Shown here in pieces: positions 1 to 10,142 of a stretch of DNA of 64,000 nucleotides. The DNA is taken from contig NZ_KE387264.1 of the NCBI RefSeq assembly GCF_000430845.1, forward strand, positions 2,750 to 66,749, in the 5' to 3' direction. The DNA comes from Chryseobacterium gregarium DSM 19109 (GTDB lineage Bacteria > Bacteroidota > Bacteroidia > Flavobacteriales > Weeksellaceae). The notes below the pieces were generated by a model. The model ran no database searches and had not been told where the DNA came from. It saw only the letters and a program-made list of their open reading frames with translations. The first letter of the stretch is position 1. Each line of letters starts with the position of its first letter. A program made the position numbers and the translations under genes.

Positions 1-101
1 AACCTAACGGAAGTGGTTCGACGACCAACGGGAGTCAATTTTAAACTTTTCAGCGTTGGCTCAATTTGTAGCGTTTAAAAGTTTTAAGTCTTGATCTTTT
101 G

Positions 102-127
102 GTTCTTTTGCATCAAGGCAAAAGAAC
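102..127. repeat. Perfect 10-bp inverted repeat (hairpin)
   Basis: GTTCTTTTGC (102-111) and GCAAAAGAAC (118-127) form a perfect stem around a 6-base loop. An A-rich tract with repeated AAAAATA-like units follows to about 165. The T-run is not placed as expected for a plus-strand terminator. I list it as a structured repeat rather than a terminator. Confidence 0.6.
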
Positions 128-367
128 AAATAAAAATAAAAATTAAAAATAAAAATAAAAAAAACTTTCTCAAAAGTCTTGTGACCATAGGAAAATATTT
201 TAGTAAAATAACACTTGTAATTAGGAAATCTCATATTTACGAAATATTCAAATAAATAAGCTAAAAATTAACAATTATTCAATGTTAAAAATTGATATTT
301 CCGGACCGGAATAACCTGCCGGAAACGCCCTTTTTTCCGGGCATTCTTCGACTCTTCTTCGGAAGCT

Positions 368-395
368 CTTCGGAAAAACCCCCTGTTTTCCGAAG
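368..395. repeat. Perfect 10-bp hairpin in GC-rich patch
   Basis: CTTCGGAAAA (368-377) pairs perfectly with TTTTCCGAAG (386-395) around an 8-base C-rich loop. It sits directly before the 11-base tandem repeats at 398-428, so the patch is strongly structured. Confidence 0.6.
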
Positions 396-397
396 CC

Positions 398-428
398 GAC
401 CCGAAGAAGACCCGAAGTGGACCCGAAG
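398..428. repeat. Three copies of GACCCGAAG at 11-base period
   Basis: GACCCGAAG begins at 398, 409 and 420, each copy followed by two variable bases. A period of 11 does not keep a reading frame in any one-unit step, which argues against a protein repeat. Confidence 0.7.
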
Positions 429-454
429 AAATGCCGGATATGACCGGTTATAGG

Positions 455-504
455 CTGCCAAAACCTGCCAAAACCTGCCAAAACCGGACACAAGCTGCCA
501 AAAC
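455..504. repeat. Tandem repeat of CTGCCAAAAC
   Basis: Three perfect head-to-tail copies of CTGCCAAAAC occur at 455-484, followed by a diverged 10-base unit and a fourth exact copy at 495-504. The unit length of 10 equals about one helical turn. The copies are contiguous, without unique spacers, so this is not a CRISPR array. Confidence 0.75.
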
Positions 505-2003
505 CTGTTCAGGCCATGGCCCATTCAAAAACCGGTGATACCTTTGTTCCGGTAATCCAAAAAAAGCAACCCCATGGCACCAACCCCAAAAATGATCCCG
601 GCAGATTTTCAGGAAAAGCAGGAATGGCAGCAGCCACCAACCAGCACGGACAGGACTTCATCCGGAGCAGGCCCAGGTGCCGTCCGGACGGGGGACCGGA
701 TTCCGCCGGCCGCTGAAGAGCATCACCGCAGCCCACAGCCCGGAAAGAGGATCTGTCCGATGTGGCAGGATCCTCCCGGCAACGGACAAAGCAAATGCGG
801 CCTGCTGCGATAAAGCTTCAGCCATGTCTGGAATCTTCGGAGTGCCTTCTGCCAGGACGGCTTAACGGCAGACCGTACGCTGCCGGATGAGAATGACGGC
901 AAAGAGTTTCAGGACTGACCCGGGCGGGCTCCAACCATGCTGAGCAGGCACCGGCTTTAACAGCGCTTACTTCGGATGTAATACAATACTGATTTAGTTT
1001 AATCTCCATCTGGAAGGGTGGGGATTTTTTTGTACGGTTCCCGGATCCGGGGGGTATGGTCAGCTTAAAGGTTTTAGGTTCTTAAACGCATCGTTTTGCC
1101 TGATTTCGGTCCTTTTGGACTCCTTATGAGGGATGAGAGGGTTTGACAGGAATGGCGGCAATACAATAGCTTTACATCATCCGGGATGAGGCTTAGCTTG
1201 GCAGAATCATAAGGCTTCTGCCCAGACAAACCTGGAACCAGTTTTTCATTTCCTGCCCACAAAGATGCTCCATTCTGTCATTGATTTTTTAGGGGCACGC
1301 TCTTTAAAAAGTCCGGTTTTTTACGTTTAAATTCCCAAACATCCATGATTTTCATCACAAATTGATTACCGTTTTGATGCGGATCGGGACCCAGGGATAG
1401 AAATAGGGGGTCTTAGAACCGAATTTGTGTAAAATGGGTTCACAAAATTATTTTTTTAACTCATGGTGGCCGGGCCGGATTTTAACGGGTATCCCATGGA
1501 CTGTGATTGAAATAAATTCAAAAATTCATTAAAAATAGTATAAATTTAAAAATGGGGTAATCTTACTTTTTTATTGTTGATGTTCTTTTCTTTTTTACCC
1601 GCATTGCAAAGCCGGGACCGGTCCGCGGGCGGAACCGTCAAGCCAGGCCAGGACAAAAAGGGTTAAGGAAAACAAACCCGCGGGCGTTCACTGCCCATCA
1701 TCCGGATTCATCCACCCGTTTTTTTACAATGGTTTCATGGGGCTCCGCCATGATGAAGCCGGATCAGGAAATTGTTGTCAAGGCATTTCAGGATAAGTTC
1801 AGTTTAAAAAATGGAAAATATTTCATCAGGCAATACCACTTGGGAGGGGGGCAAAAAAAATTGGAGATGTTGCTATGGGTTGGTACACATCAACGGAAAC
1901 AAATCCCAACTCTCGTCAGGATTTTTATTCATTCTTCAGTTTTGTATTTTATCCGCTGCAAACAAAAATCTTAGTATGCCTCAGTTTTTAGACAGAGCTG
2001 ATA

Positions 2004-2543
2004 TTAAAAGCGGTAGCCGATACTCACTCCAAACTTTGCAACCACGTCATGATCTGTTTTGTCTGCATTGAACAGGAGCTTTCCGTAACCTGCGTTGGCT
2101 TCAAAAACCAATCCTTTTTTTGTGACGAGCTTATAACCCAGACCGGCCCCCAGGGCAACATCAGAAACCTCTTTATTTTCAGTGAAGGTCAGGCGGTCTG
2201 CTGAGTATATTTTTTTTCCGTCAGTGGAAGTGAACATTCCGAATCCTTCGGCAAAAAAACCGGAAGCGTATTTCTTCCCGAAATAGTATCTATAATACGG
2301 GGAGACGTAGTAATTCATATCCTCATTTTTTGTGTCGTCATAAACAAAAAATGCAGAAATCCCGAGTGATGAATGTCTGTTGAGATGGCGTTCATACCCT
2401 GCTTCCACAGCACCCAATAACGGCGCGATTAAATTGATTTTAATTTCATTGTTTTTCTGATAAGGGTTTGCATCAGTTTCATTTTGAGCCCTGACCGAAT
2501 AAAAAGCAAACAAAATAATGAGCAGTAAAAAGGTTTTTTTCAT
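2004..2543 (-). CDS. DUF3575-type outer-membrane beta-barrel protein
   Basis: A 179-residue protein with a clear N-terminal signal peptide (residues 1-19, ending SVRAQ). The mature part has alternating hydrophobic and polar residues with aromatic-rich strands (YYVSPYYRYYF near 80-90) and ends in GYRF, the terminal aromatic typical of outer-membrane barrels. The phrase IAPLLGAVEAGYERHL near residue 40 is typical of the DUF3575 group of small Bacteroidota barrels. It probably resides in the outer membrane as an eight-stranded barrel; its substrate or role is unknown. It lies about 90 bases downstream of the AraC regulator on the same strand and may be co-transcribed with it. Confidence 0.75.
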   Translation of the reverse strand: MKKTFLLLIILFAFYSVRAQNETDANPYQKNNEIKINLIAPLLGAVEAGYERHLNRHSSLGISAFFVYDDTKNEDMNYYVSPYYRYYFGKKYASGFFAEGFGMFTSTDGKKIYSADRLTFTENKEVSDVALGAGLGYKLVTKKGLVFEANAGYGKLLFNADKTDHDVVAKFGVSIGYRF

Positions 2544-2632
2544 AAAAAATTAATTTAAATTATTTAAGCGCAAAACTCAAATAATTCAATTTAGAACGGG
2601 TTTCAAAAGCTTAAAAATGGATAAAATGGTAC

Positions 2633-3793
2633 TTATTTGCTGGTGTTTTTGTACTCATTGGGGGTCTGGCCGGTTACTTTTTTAAAAGCATTGTAAAAAG
2701 TTGTTTTCGAAGTAAACCCGGATTCTAATCCCATGGTCAGCAAAGTATAATTGGAATACTCCGGATCCCATATCATTTCCTTGACCGCTTCCACACGGTA
2801 TTGATTGATATAATGGGCAAAGTTATCTCCCGTGATGGTATTGACAATCTGTGACACATACCCCGCACTGATGCCAAGCTTTTCAGCGACTTTTTCCCTG
2901 TTTAATGTACTGTCGGTATAAATGTGCTCATCTTTGCAAAGCCGTTCCAGTTCCTGAAAATAAATATTATCTGCTGTGATCGAATCCTTATATGCCATTG
3001 GGCCCGTAGTACTGTTACCATCAGCGCTTTCTGCCATCTGCAGATTGTTATCCGAAGAACTCAATACATCAGTATTCAGCAATGTGTAGATGGCCTCTTT
3101 GTTCCTGGCCAGTTTATATTTGTAAATGCCTATATAAGCAGTCCAGTGGATGATGAAGGTGGCAAATAAAGCCAGGGCACTCATCGTGGAAGAAATGTCA
3201 TAGTCAAGAAGCAATCCGGCTAAAGCGGTAACAAGCCAAACCATGAGCACTAACGAAACCATCGTTAACAGGGTAAGTATCCAGTTTTTTTCCTTCGGAT
3301 CTTTTAAGCGCCTTATCATAAAATAAGAGTAACCCGGAAGGAATGGGATAAACGTAACCGCTAAAAAAAGGTGAAGCAAACCAAATATTCGGAGGATCCC
3401 CATGCCTGCCTGGGAAAAAGTATAAACCCCTGCAACATGGTCAAGGTCATTTATAACATTAAGGACCGCGGAATAGGCAAATGGAATAAAACACCAGTAG
3501 TTTTTAAGTTTGCTTTTTCCGACAGTATCCGTCGTCCTGTTTTTAATAAACAGGAATATAAAAGCCGGTATCAGGAATACCCATTCAATATTGTCTATAA
3601 AATGCAGAAGAGGGCAGGAGGCAAATACATGCTGAACCTCGAAAACATGCATGATCAATTTAATGGAAAGGGCAAACAGCAAACAGGCTAAATATTTATT
3701 CGAATGGCTGTTGAACAGGGAAGATTTTAAAATAACGAAGCCTAATACGATTCCCTGAAAAATGGCAATATTTAAAAGTGTTGTATAAATCAA
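2633..3793 (-). CDS. AraC-family regulator with multi-pass membrane N-terminus
   Basis: A 386-residue protein. Residues 1-235 hold about seven hydrophobic segments, consistent with an integral membrane sensor. Residues about 285-384 are an AraC-type DNA-binding domain with two helix-turn-helix units (REKVAEKLGISAGYVSQIV, and a terminal segment with SGFTSKTTFYNAFKKVTG). Such membrane-tethered AraC proteins are common in Flavobacteriia, and their ligands are mostly unknown. The reading frame has no ATG at its beginning: an upstream in-frame TAA is followed only by TTG (3791-3793) or ATT before the first membrane segment, so TTG is the likely start. The adjacent barrel gene is a candidate target. 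Confidence 0.8.
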   Translation of the reverse strand: MIYTTLLNIAIFQGIVLGFVILKSSLFNSHSNKYLACLLFALSIKLIMHVFEVQHVFASCPLLHFIDNIEWVFLIPAFIFLFIKNRTTDTVGKSKLKNYWCFIPFAYSAVLNVINDLDHVAGVYTFSQAGMGILRIFGLLHLFLAVTFIPFLPGYSYFMIRRLKDPKEKNWILTLLTMVSLVLMVWLVTALAGLLLDYDISSTMSALALFATFIIHWTAYIGIYKYKLARNKEAIYTLLNTDVLSSSDNNLQMAESADGNSTTGPMAYKDSITADNIYFQELERLCKDEHIYTDSTLNREKVAEKLGISAGYVSQIVNTITGDNFAHYINQYRVEAVKEMIWDPEYSNYTLLTMGLESGFTSKTTFYNAFKKVTGQTPNEYKNTSK

Positions 3794-4481
3794 ATTCTTA
3801 ATATAAAAGTTGGTTTAAAGCTGTGTTTTGCTGTTCATCATTTCTGTTGCGAAAAACAAAATTGCGATGATAATGACAGGTTTAGGAATAAAACAGATTT
3901 CTCATCGTGCTGTGTTTTTTTTGATAGCGATGCAGGGCATATCAGGTACCCGGAAATTTTTATTCCATATCAGTTTTTTCAGGTTGAATAATGTTTGCAA
4001 TAGTACACAAAAAATCGATACTTCTGTTATGGTTGTTTATAATTTGCAGATTATTTTGGGATGGCTTTATTAAGCTGAACAGACCGTCTGTCTGTGCGGT
4101 CATACAATCAGGTTAAACTGCCCGGTTTTTTTAAATTAATCGGGTACAGGTATCAGGGTTTCTGAACTTTCTGCCCGGTATAAACACAGGGCTAAAGATA
4201 CGATTTAACCTCATGACAGGGTGACTGCAAAGGTACAATAGAAACTCATTTTTTATTTCGGACCGGTGGGCAGGCATAGCAGTTCCTCTATTCAGCTTAC
4301 GCTTTATCAGAGCCGCTTTGCAATTCCCAATCCACTAAGTGATTATCCAGATAGAGTTCAGACGGAGTTCCGGAATGCAGAGGTGCGATATAATTAATTA
4401 GAATGCCTGTCCTGTGGATAATCCAGGTTTTTCAGGGGATGATTTTAATAACGGACATCAGCAATACAGCCGGTTATGTTC
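3794..4481. other. Intergenic region between regulator and six-gene operon
   Basis: No gene is supported. A run of about 40 open codons on the minus strand ending at about 4288 reads like protein, but it has no start and may be chance or a relic. A weak GACCG/CGGTC hairpin lies near 4080-4100. The region should contain the 3' end of the operon that stops at 4482. Confidence 0.4.
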
Positions 4482-6626
4482 TTATCCCGTGAGATTTTGG
4501 GCATCCTTATTCGTTATTTTAAAATTTACATACGGTTGTTTATACAGCAGTTCAAAAGGCAGTCTGCCCTGCGGTATTGCCTGTCCGCGGATCATATATC
4601 CGTCCTCTTTTTTATGAATGAACTCGCCTGCATCAGACGTTTTGGAATAATCTGTTGCGAAGTGGGCATTTTCATTTTTCAAATACATCTGTATTTCATC
4701 AAAGTTTTTGTCTGTAATGTACAGTCGTAAAGAACTGTTGATGCCGGTTACAAATTTAAAATCAAATTCCCGGTTTAACCCTATGACAAGATGGGGCCAG
4801 TTTTTGATCATTTGTGATTGCAGGATTATTCCGTAATGTTCAGTTTCATAATTAAATACGCCACGGATAACGGAATTTCCCAAAACGGAATTTCTGAAAA
4901 TACCGGTCTTTAATTTCGGGCCGGCGCTAAAAATACCGAAAAGAAATGCCAGCAGCCATGAATTGTCAATTTTAAAGTATTTACAGCTTTCTTCTGTGCT
5001 TAAATCCGCATGCGGAAATAAATAATAAAGCGGGAAATTTTCAAATTTTAAAAAGCCGGCCGCATAATTACATAAGACTGCGGGAATCTCATACACCGAA
5101 TCATCGGTTGACAGCTGCATCAGGTGGGTCGTATTGTTTTGTTCCTCTATCAGCCGGTTTAAGGATAAATCGTATTTCCATTTTTTGAGTTCCTGCAGAA
5201 CTTTGTTGTCGTTCATGATCATAAGACGGCCCAGCTGCCATGCTGCGGCATACGTCATATCATACATTTTGGTGTCCTCATTAAACAGGATCAGATGGTC
5301 TGCATGGTCCGGCACATCAAGGTCTGCAGAAGTACCGCTGCCCTTGTCTTTTATAAACGCATCAAGATCAAAACGGTATTTCCTGTTGACAAAAGGGCCC
5401 TGATACCAGGAAATCATTTTGCCTCCGCCCTTAAGCTGATGCTCCAGCGGGACTTTGGCAATGTTAAGCAACTGGTTGGCAGCCTTGTTTTCTGTTACCA
5501 GATCCGTTTTAAATGCCTGTATATCCAGCTCATGCAAAAGCCCTTTCAGGGTTTTCCCGTTATATTCCAGATACTCAAGAATATGATTGTTTTCCTTCTC
5601 AAATTCTTTTTCGTTTTCTTCAAATGCCTGCGTTATAATCTCATTGTTAGTTCCTGCCGTCCTGTCTTTGCTTTTCTGTTCAGGGGAATCCGCTGAATCT
5701 TCATGTGTCAGCTGCTGCTTATAGCTGTCGAATCGTGCCTTTTTTTCGTGCAGGAACTTTTCGTTTTCCCCGATCAGCCTGAGCAGGGTGCGGTAGGATG
5801 GGTTGTCTATATGGCTTTCTATTACCGTTTTCAAGCCATCATAATCCAATACTTCAGAATCTCCCACACCGGCAAACGTTTTAAAGCCGGGATGGTTTTT
5901 CATCTTTTTTGTATCGATCTGATATAATTCCGTCCCGATTGACTCAAACGACCATTCATTCAATACCAGGCATGAGGATGTTTTAACCCCGGTTCCGGAT
6001 ACCATTCTGGACTGCTCATTTATTTCGACATAATAACAGACAAAGGCGCGGTAGTCCGTATCAGGCTCCACCATGCGGTGAGAGATAAGGATGCTCGTCT
6101 CTTCGGGTAAGTTCAGTGCCGATATTTCCTGATGTTTCTGAACACGCACATGGGCCAGCGAACCGATCAGGTTTAACGGCGGAGCAATTTCCGACCCCTC
6201 CTCAAATTTTAACAGGGTAATGGCCTTTTGTTCCGATTCCAGAGAATCTGTTAAATAATCGGTACTGCTTTCTTTCGTGATGACCTTTTTTTGTTGAAAT
6301 TCTTCCTCTTTTACCAGTACCAGAAATAAATAAGGCAGCGTTTCCCCGTTATAAGTACGCCTGTATTCCCACGGCAGCGTACTTCGTCTGAACTGGATAT
6401 GGGGAAATACTCCGGCATAATTCCCTTTTCCCTTATTGATGGGATACATGGCCAATATCTCGTTTTGAGGAATCAGATAGTTATATCCGGCTACATGAAA
6501 CTCTGTCTTCTGCAGATTCCCTGTATTCAATTCGTTTTCCAGAAAAGCACTGACCGTATATTTTCCGGCCTGCACGGTTGGAATATGCGACAAACCGATC
6601 CCTATTTCATTTAGCTCATTTCCCAT
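4482..6626 (-). CDS. Uncharacterised 714-aa protein, last gene of six-gene operon
   Basis: The start is one base after the stop of the DUF6603-like gene, so the two are surely co-transcribed. No signal peptide or membrane segment is visible. The N-terminal domain contains AGYNYLIPQNEILAMYPI and FPHIQFRRSTLPWEYRR (about 46-90). From memory this motif pair recurs in uncharacterised proteins of actinobacteria, myxobacteria and cyanobacteria that sit beside DUF6603-type genes; this was not searched. The middle (about 280-380) is rich in charged residues and probably helical or coiled coil. The C-terminal half looks globular. It may be a structural or assembly component of the same particle or surface complex as its neighbours. 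The function is unknown. Confidence 0.75.
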   Translation of the reverse strand: MGNELNEIGIGLSHIPTVQAGKYTVSAFLENELNTGNLQKTEFHVAGYNYLIPQNEILAMYPINKGKGNYAGVFPHIQFRRSTLPWEYRRTYNGETLPYLFLVLVKEEEFQQKKVITKESSTDYLTDSLESEQKAITLLKFEEGSEIAPPLNLIGSLAHVRVQKHQEISALNLPEETSILISHRMVEPDTDYRAFVCYYVEINEQSRMVSGTGVKTSSCLVLNEWSFESIGTELYQIDTKKMKNHPGFKTFAGVGDSEVLDYDGLKTVIESHIDNPSYRTLLRLIGENEKFLHEKKARFDSYKQQLTHEDSADSPEQKSKDRTAGTNNEIITQAFEENEKEFEKENNHILEYLEYNGKTLKGLLHELDIQAFKTDLVTENKAANQLLNIAKVPLEHQLKGGGKMISWYQGPFVNRKYRFDLDAFIKDKGSGTSADLDVPDHADHLILFNEDTKMYDMTYAAAWQLGRLMIMNDNKVLQELKKWKYDLSLNRLIEEQNNTTHLMQLSTDDSVYEIPAVLCNYAAGFLKFENFPLYYLFPHADLSTEESCKYFKIDNSWLLAFLFGIFSAGPKLKTGIFRNSVLGNSVIRGVFNYETEHYGIILQSQMIKNWPHLVIGLNREFDFKFVTGINSSLRLYITDKNFDEIQMYLKNENAHFATDYSKTSDAGEFIHKKEDGYMIRGQAIPQGRLPFELLYKQPYVNFKITNKDAQNLTG

Positions 6627-6627
6627 A

Positions 6628-9357
6628 TTATATAATGCTGTAGGTACCCGAAATCATTTTGTAACGGTATGTTTCTATGTTATTTTCCAAATCCGATACA
6701 TCGAATTCATCCTGTTCTATAAGGTTTAATCCGTTCAGGATCCCTTCCTGTCTGAAACCGGCATTATCAACCTTTTTTACAGCACAATAGCCAAAAGCAT
6801 CTTCATAAGTCTTTATGGCGGTATCATACAGGGAAACGGGCACAGACTGAACCGGAATAGCGGTCTTTGAAAATTCTAACCTGATGCCTTTGCAGACATT
6901 TTTTAACAGATTGTCATTTGATAACGCTTCTTTATCCGAAACGCTGTTGGTATCATTCCAAATCGATCTGGCTGCCGATTGGAGGATTAATTCATTGACA
7001 AAAGATGAAAAATCAATTTTTGTATCACCAAGCATCACTTCCAGGTGCAGAATGTTCGTCAGCGGAGGCGAATCGGAATATACCGGATAGATTTTATGAT
7101 TGACCGGTCCCGTACTCAGCCCGGTTATCCCGGTTACCGGGATCGCGCTGCTTATATCCAGGACAAAATCTTTGGGGTTGACGACGATTTTTTGAGAGCC
7201 GTTATCCGTGCCGGTCTTTTTTATAATCCCTTTTGAAATATGGCAGGTTAAAATTTTATCCGTATCGTTCAGATAGGCTTTTACAAAATCCGGCAGAAGC
7301 AGTTGAGGTTTCTTTTTCTGTCTGTCGCCGAAATAGGTTTCCAGTTCATACCCGGCAATTTTAATCACTGCTTTTCCTCCGAAATTGGGGCCTGCCACCA
7401 GCAAATCAGCAATGATGTTCTGTTTGTAGCTGATGCTGAACCAGCCGATACCGACCCTGAGTTCTATGAAAAGGCGGCAGGCGATTTCCGCTTCGTAATA
7501 AAACGGATTCCACCGGATGATAAAGTCTGCCCGGAACTGGATGGCAATGTTTGCATACAGTAAGCCGCCTTCATATTTAAAGATGATTCCGGCTTCTATT
7601 CCGGCCATGATGCAGCCCGGTGTCAGCGCATAATATATTTTGCCGTAAATATTTACGGGGCCTAAATTCAGATCAAAACCAAGCCTGGGGATATCGTCCG
7701 GATAATGGGAGGGTGCTTTAAATCTGGGGTGATAACCGCCTGCGGACAAAACGAAATCGCCGGCTTCTTCACCTTTAAGCCACATTCCGAAAGCAAAACC
7801 TCCCGTGAGCTTCAGTTCAGGAAGCAGAACATAGGATTTACCGGTAAGCTGCCCTCTTGCGATAAAAACACCGTCTTCGAGATCTGCCCTCAGGGAAAAT
7901 GCAAATTCGATATTGTACACCCCTTTCAAAAACATGGCCGACAGGCCCAGCAAATTAACAGAAGTCCTGTTTCCGAAGGCTACGGCCAAAATCCCTGTGG
8001 TTACTATAATTTTATAGGTATCAAATTTTATCCCTGCGACAATGACGTAGTTATTGTCTTCGGCCGGTATATACTTGTTTAAATCCGTAAATATTTTCCG
8101 GATACTGTCTCCTTCCTTTAATCCTCCGTTTTTAATGATTTTTACTAACGGAAATTCTGCAACTTCTGAAATATCGGGCATCACAAAACTCCTGTTCAGG
8201 CCAAAGCCCAGCGCTAAGCCCAGAATATTAAAAGACGGGTCTACGGGAATCGGTACCCCCAGATATCCGAATGCAAACAGCGATGAATACGTTTCGGTTT
8301 TAATGTATGAGCCGATGGCAACGATTTCAATCTTTCCCATTTTAAAAGTAACGAGGCCATTGTAGGTTTCTGTCTTTTCCGTCTTCCCGTCAGCCTTTTT
8401 TACTTCTGCAACTTCCCTCATAAAAGCTCCTGATACAGAAAATCCTGGCGTATGATAGGCGAGAGCCAGGCCTTTTATGGCAAATTGTACTTTTGCAAGA
8501 GAATCAGGAAACCTGAAGCCGTTTAAAATATGAAACGGAATAACAATGCCCAGGCCCATGACCTGGAAGGCAAACGGCCCTATATTCAGGTCTGCCGAAA
8601 GGAGGATCTGAATGCTTTTGTTTACAATTTTCGGAGATATCTCGGTAATTCTTGCCGGAGATTTTGTCTTGGGTTCCTCTTTGCCGGGGCCGGACTGCTC
8701 TTCCCGGTCTTTATTTTTATCAGGGAGAGAATGGGCTGAATCTGCTTTTCCCGTATTTTTACCCGGAAAAACAACGGTCTGCTTTTGGGCACCGGAAGCA
8801 TATTCCAATCCTATATTAAAATCATCTTTAATTTTAAGGTCTTCATCTTTAACCCATACCGTATCTTTAAACTGTCTTTTTAAGAAAAATGCGGATGCTT
8901 TGGAAAGGCTTTTTTCTTTTTGTGAGAAACAGATAAGGTCCAGCTTTGAGATCCCGTATCCCTGCAGATATTCTCCGATTAGCGGTAAACCGGAAAACCC
9001 GATAGATCCGTTTAGCGATAAGCTCAGCAGATTGAATTTCCCGGAAAGGAGGATCATTACATTAAAATAAGGATACTCCACCTCCAGCCTGGTGGCAGAT
9101 AAATGATCGGCGCTCTTTTTATCTTTCAGCTTATAGACCCCGAAGTCTGCTTCTTCAGGAATAAGCGGATCGATGGCCTGTGCAAAATCCTTATGTGCGT
9201 CCAGAAGAGAGCTCAGCCGGTTTTTTGCATCTGACAGCCGGTTTTTAAGGTGCATTTCGGAAACCTCCTCATTATTTTCAAACGCACCGGTCAGATCCAG
9301 CTCGAAATCTTTGATTCCGACCTTTAATTCCAACTGAGTTATTTTGTTCTTACCCAT
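6628..9357 (-). CDS. DUF6603-like large structural protein
   Basis: A 909-residue protein. The frame extends to a TTG at 9364-9366, but ATG at 9355-9357 (MGKNKITQLE) is preferred. Residues about 240-690 are rich in glycine and beta-strand patterns with phrases typical of DUF6603: LALGFGLNRSFVMPDISEVA, AGGYHPRFKAPSHYP, IYYALTPGCIMAGIEAG, FIIRWNPFYYEAE and AGPNFGGKAVI. DUF6603 proteins, as I recall them, occur in bacteria and fungi and have no assigned function. A low-complexity charged linker lies near 205-240. No signal peptide is seen. The long beta-rich region could form a solenoid or barrel-like body. It is the fifth of six co-oriented genes. Family assignment is from memory of sequence motifs. 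Confidence 0.75.
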   Translation of the reverse strand: MGKNKITQLELKVGIKDFELDLTGAFENNEEVSEMHLKNRLSDAKNRLSSLLDAHKDFAQAIDPLIPEEADFGVYKLKDKKSADHLSATRLEVEYPYFNVMILLSGKFNLLSLSLNGSIGFSGLPLIGEYLQGYGISKLDLICFSQKEKSLSKASAFFLKRQFKDTVWVKDEDLKIKDDFNIGLEYASGAQKQTVVFPGKNTGKADSAHSLPDKNKDREEQSGPGKEEPKTKSPARITEISPKIVNKSIQILLSADLNIGPFAFQVMGLGIVIPFHILNGFRFPDSLAKVQFAIKGLALAYHTPGFSVSGAFMREVAEVKKADGKTEKTETYNGLVTFKMGKIEIVAIGSYIKTETYSSLFAFGYLGVPIPVDPSFNILGLALGFGLNRSFVMPDISEVAEFPLVKIIKNGGLKEGDSIRKIFTDLNKYIPAEDNNYVIVAGIKFDTYKIIVTTGILAVAFGNRTSVNLLGLSAMFLKGVYNIEFAFSLRADLEDGVFIARGQLTGKSYVLLPELKLTGGFAFGMWLKGEEAGDFVLSAGGYHPRFKAPSHYPDDIPRLGFDLNLGPVNIYGKIYYALTPGCIMAGIEAGIIFKYEGGLLYANIAIQFRADFIIRWNPFYYEAEIACRLFIELRVGIGWFSISYKQNIIADLLVAGPNFGGKAVIKIAGYELETYFGDRQKKKPQLLLPDFVKAYLNDTDKILTCHISKGIIKKTGTDNGSQKIVVNPKDFVLDISSAIPVTGITGLSTGPVNHKIYPVYSDSPPLTNILHLEVMLGDTKIDFSSFVNELILQSAARSIWNDTNSVSDKEALSNDNLLKNVCKGIRLEFSKTAIPVQSVPVSLYDTAIKTYEDAFGYCAVKKVDNAGFRQEGILNGLNLIEQDEFDVSDLENNIETYRYKMISGTYSII

Positions 9358-9394
9358 ACGTTTCAAACGGCAGCATAGCGGGTACTATACCTTT

Positions 9395-10132
9395 TTATTT
9401 CAGTTTAATGATATATCTTAGTGTAACATGGGCAGGCACGATACTGAAACTCCTTCCTTCCAGTCTTGAGGGATTATAATTCCCATCTTGCAGGTCAATA
9501 TTATTATTGGTTAATCTCTTGTCATATTCGGTTATGTGACTGTTATATAATCGGTCATTATTATCCATCCCTTTAGTTCCCAATTTTGTACTTGCTACAA
9601 TCCTGGGTTCATAATAAACATGGGTATGCCAGGGCAGGTTTTCTGCTGCTAACTGCACGCTATCCGAACCTTTTTCTTCTACAGAAAACGAATCGTTACC
9701 TCTGATGAATTTATTGATTAAGTTCGGTTTTCGCCCTCCTACAATTCTTTTTGCCTCAGGGTACCAGTCATCAATCCGTCCTCCGTCGCACAATTCCCAT
9801 CCTTCAGGAATCCACTGGCCGCCAAAAGCCACTATGGTACCGATAGGTACCGATACCCATTCGTTGTTGGCATATAAACTATTTTTAACTTCTGTTTTAT
9901 CCCATTTAATATTGATGAGCTCCCTGTTGTCTATGATGATTTTCAATTCATTTGACAGCATCTCAATCTGCTTTTTCAGCTTTAGAAATTCAACCGTGAG
10001 GGTATTAACAGTACCTTCATTCGATTCTATGCGATCTGATGTCAGGTTATTGATAACACCTTTTTTTGATTCCAGCAGGTTAATATCAGCATGATCTGAT
10101 CTGAAATCTTTTATATTTAGCTTTTCCGACAT
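9395..10132 (-). CDS. Phage tail-collar-like protein
   Basis: A 245-residue protein starting MSEKLNIKDF at 10132, ten bases after the stop of the upstream gene. The longer frame back to 10294 overlaps that gene and is rejected. Residues about 45-75 form a short coiled coil. Residues about 96-245 match the tail-collar/microcystin-dependent-protein fold: VPIGTIVAFGGQWIPEGWEL with CDGG following, PNLINKFIRG (136-145), LPWHTHVYY (about 166) and a terminal PAHVTLRYIIKLK. In phages and related particles this domain forms trimeric fibre tips or collars that contact the target cell. Here it lies inside an operon without other phage genes, suggesting a fibre or adhesive tip of a non-phage assembly. 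Confidence 0.8.
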   Translation of the reverse strand: MSEKLNIKDFRSDHADINLLESKKGVINNLTSDRIESNEGTVNTLTVEFLKLKKQIEMLSNELKIIIDNRELINIKWDKTEVKNSLYANNEWVSVPIGTIVAFGGQWIPEGWELCDGGRIDDWYPEAKRIVGGRKPNLINKFIRGNDSFSVEEKGSDSVQLAAENLPWHTHVYYEPRIVASTKLGTKGMDNNDRLYNSHITEYDKRLTNNNIDLQDGNYNPSRLEGRSFSIVPAHVTLRYIIKLK

Positions 10133-10142
10133 GTTTATGGGT

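Larger units (their letters stand above)
1..2003. other. Long gene-poor region
   Basis: I see no convincing complete gene here. Short open frames exist on both strands, but none has a recognisable family, a signal peptide or a good start context. The part from about 296 to 1010 is clearly richer in G+C than the AT-rich flanks and contains tandem repeats and hairpins that are listed separately. On the minus strand, about 40 codons ending near 1070 read like the tail of a decayed gene. The stretch may hold degraded genes or an unrecognised RNA. Confidence 0.5.

Noticed and set aside
455..504. Possible CRISPR-like repeats
   Set aside because: The repeats are 10 bases long, directly contiguous and without unique spacers, and no cas genes are present.
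516..813. Overlapping plus-strand frames in the GC-rich patch
   Set aside because: Several competing frames are open because of GC composition; none has recognisable protein features.
4287..4410. Minus-strand run of about 40 codons reading like protein
   Set aside because: No start codon, interrupted upstream, and short enough to be chance.
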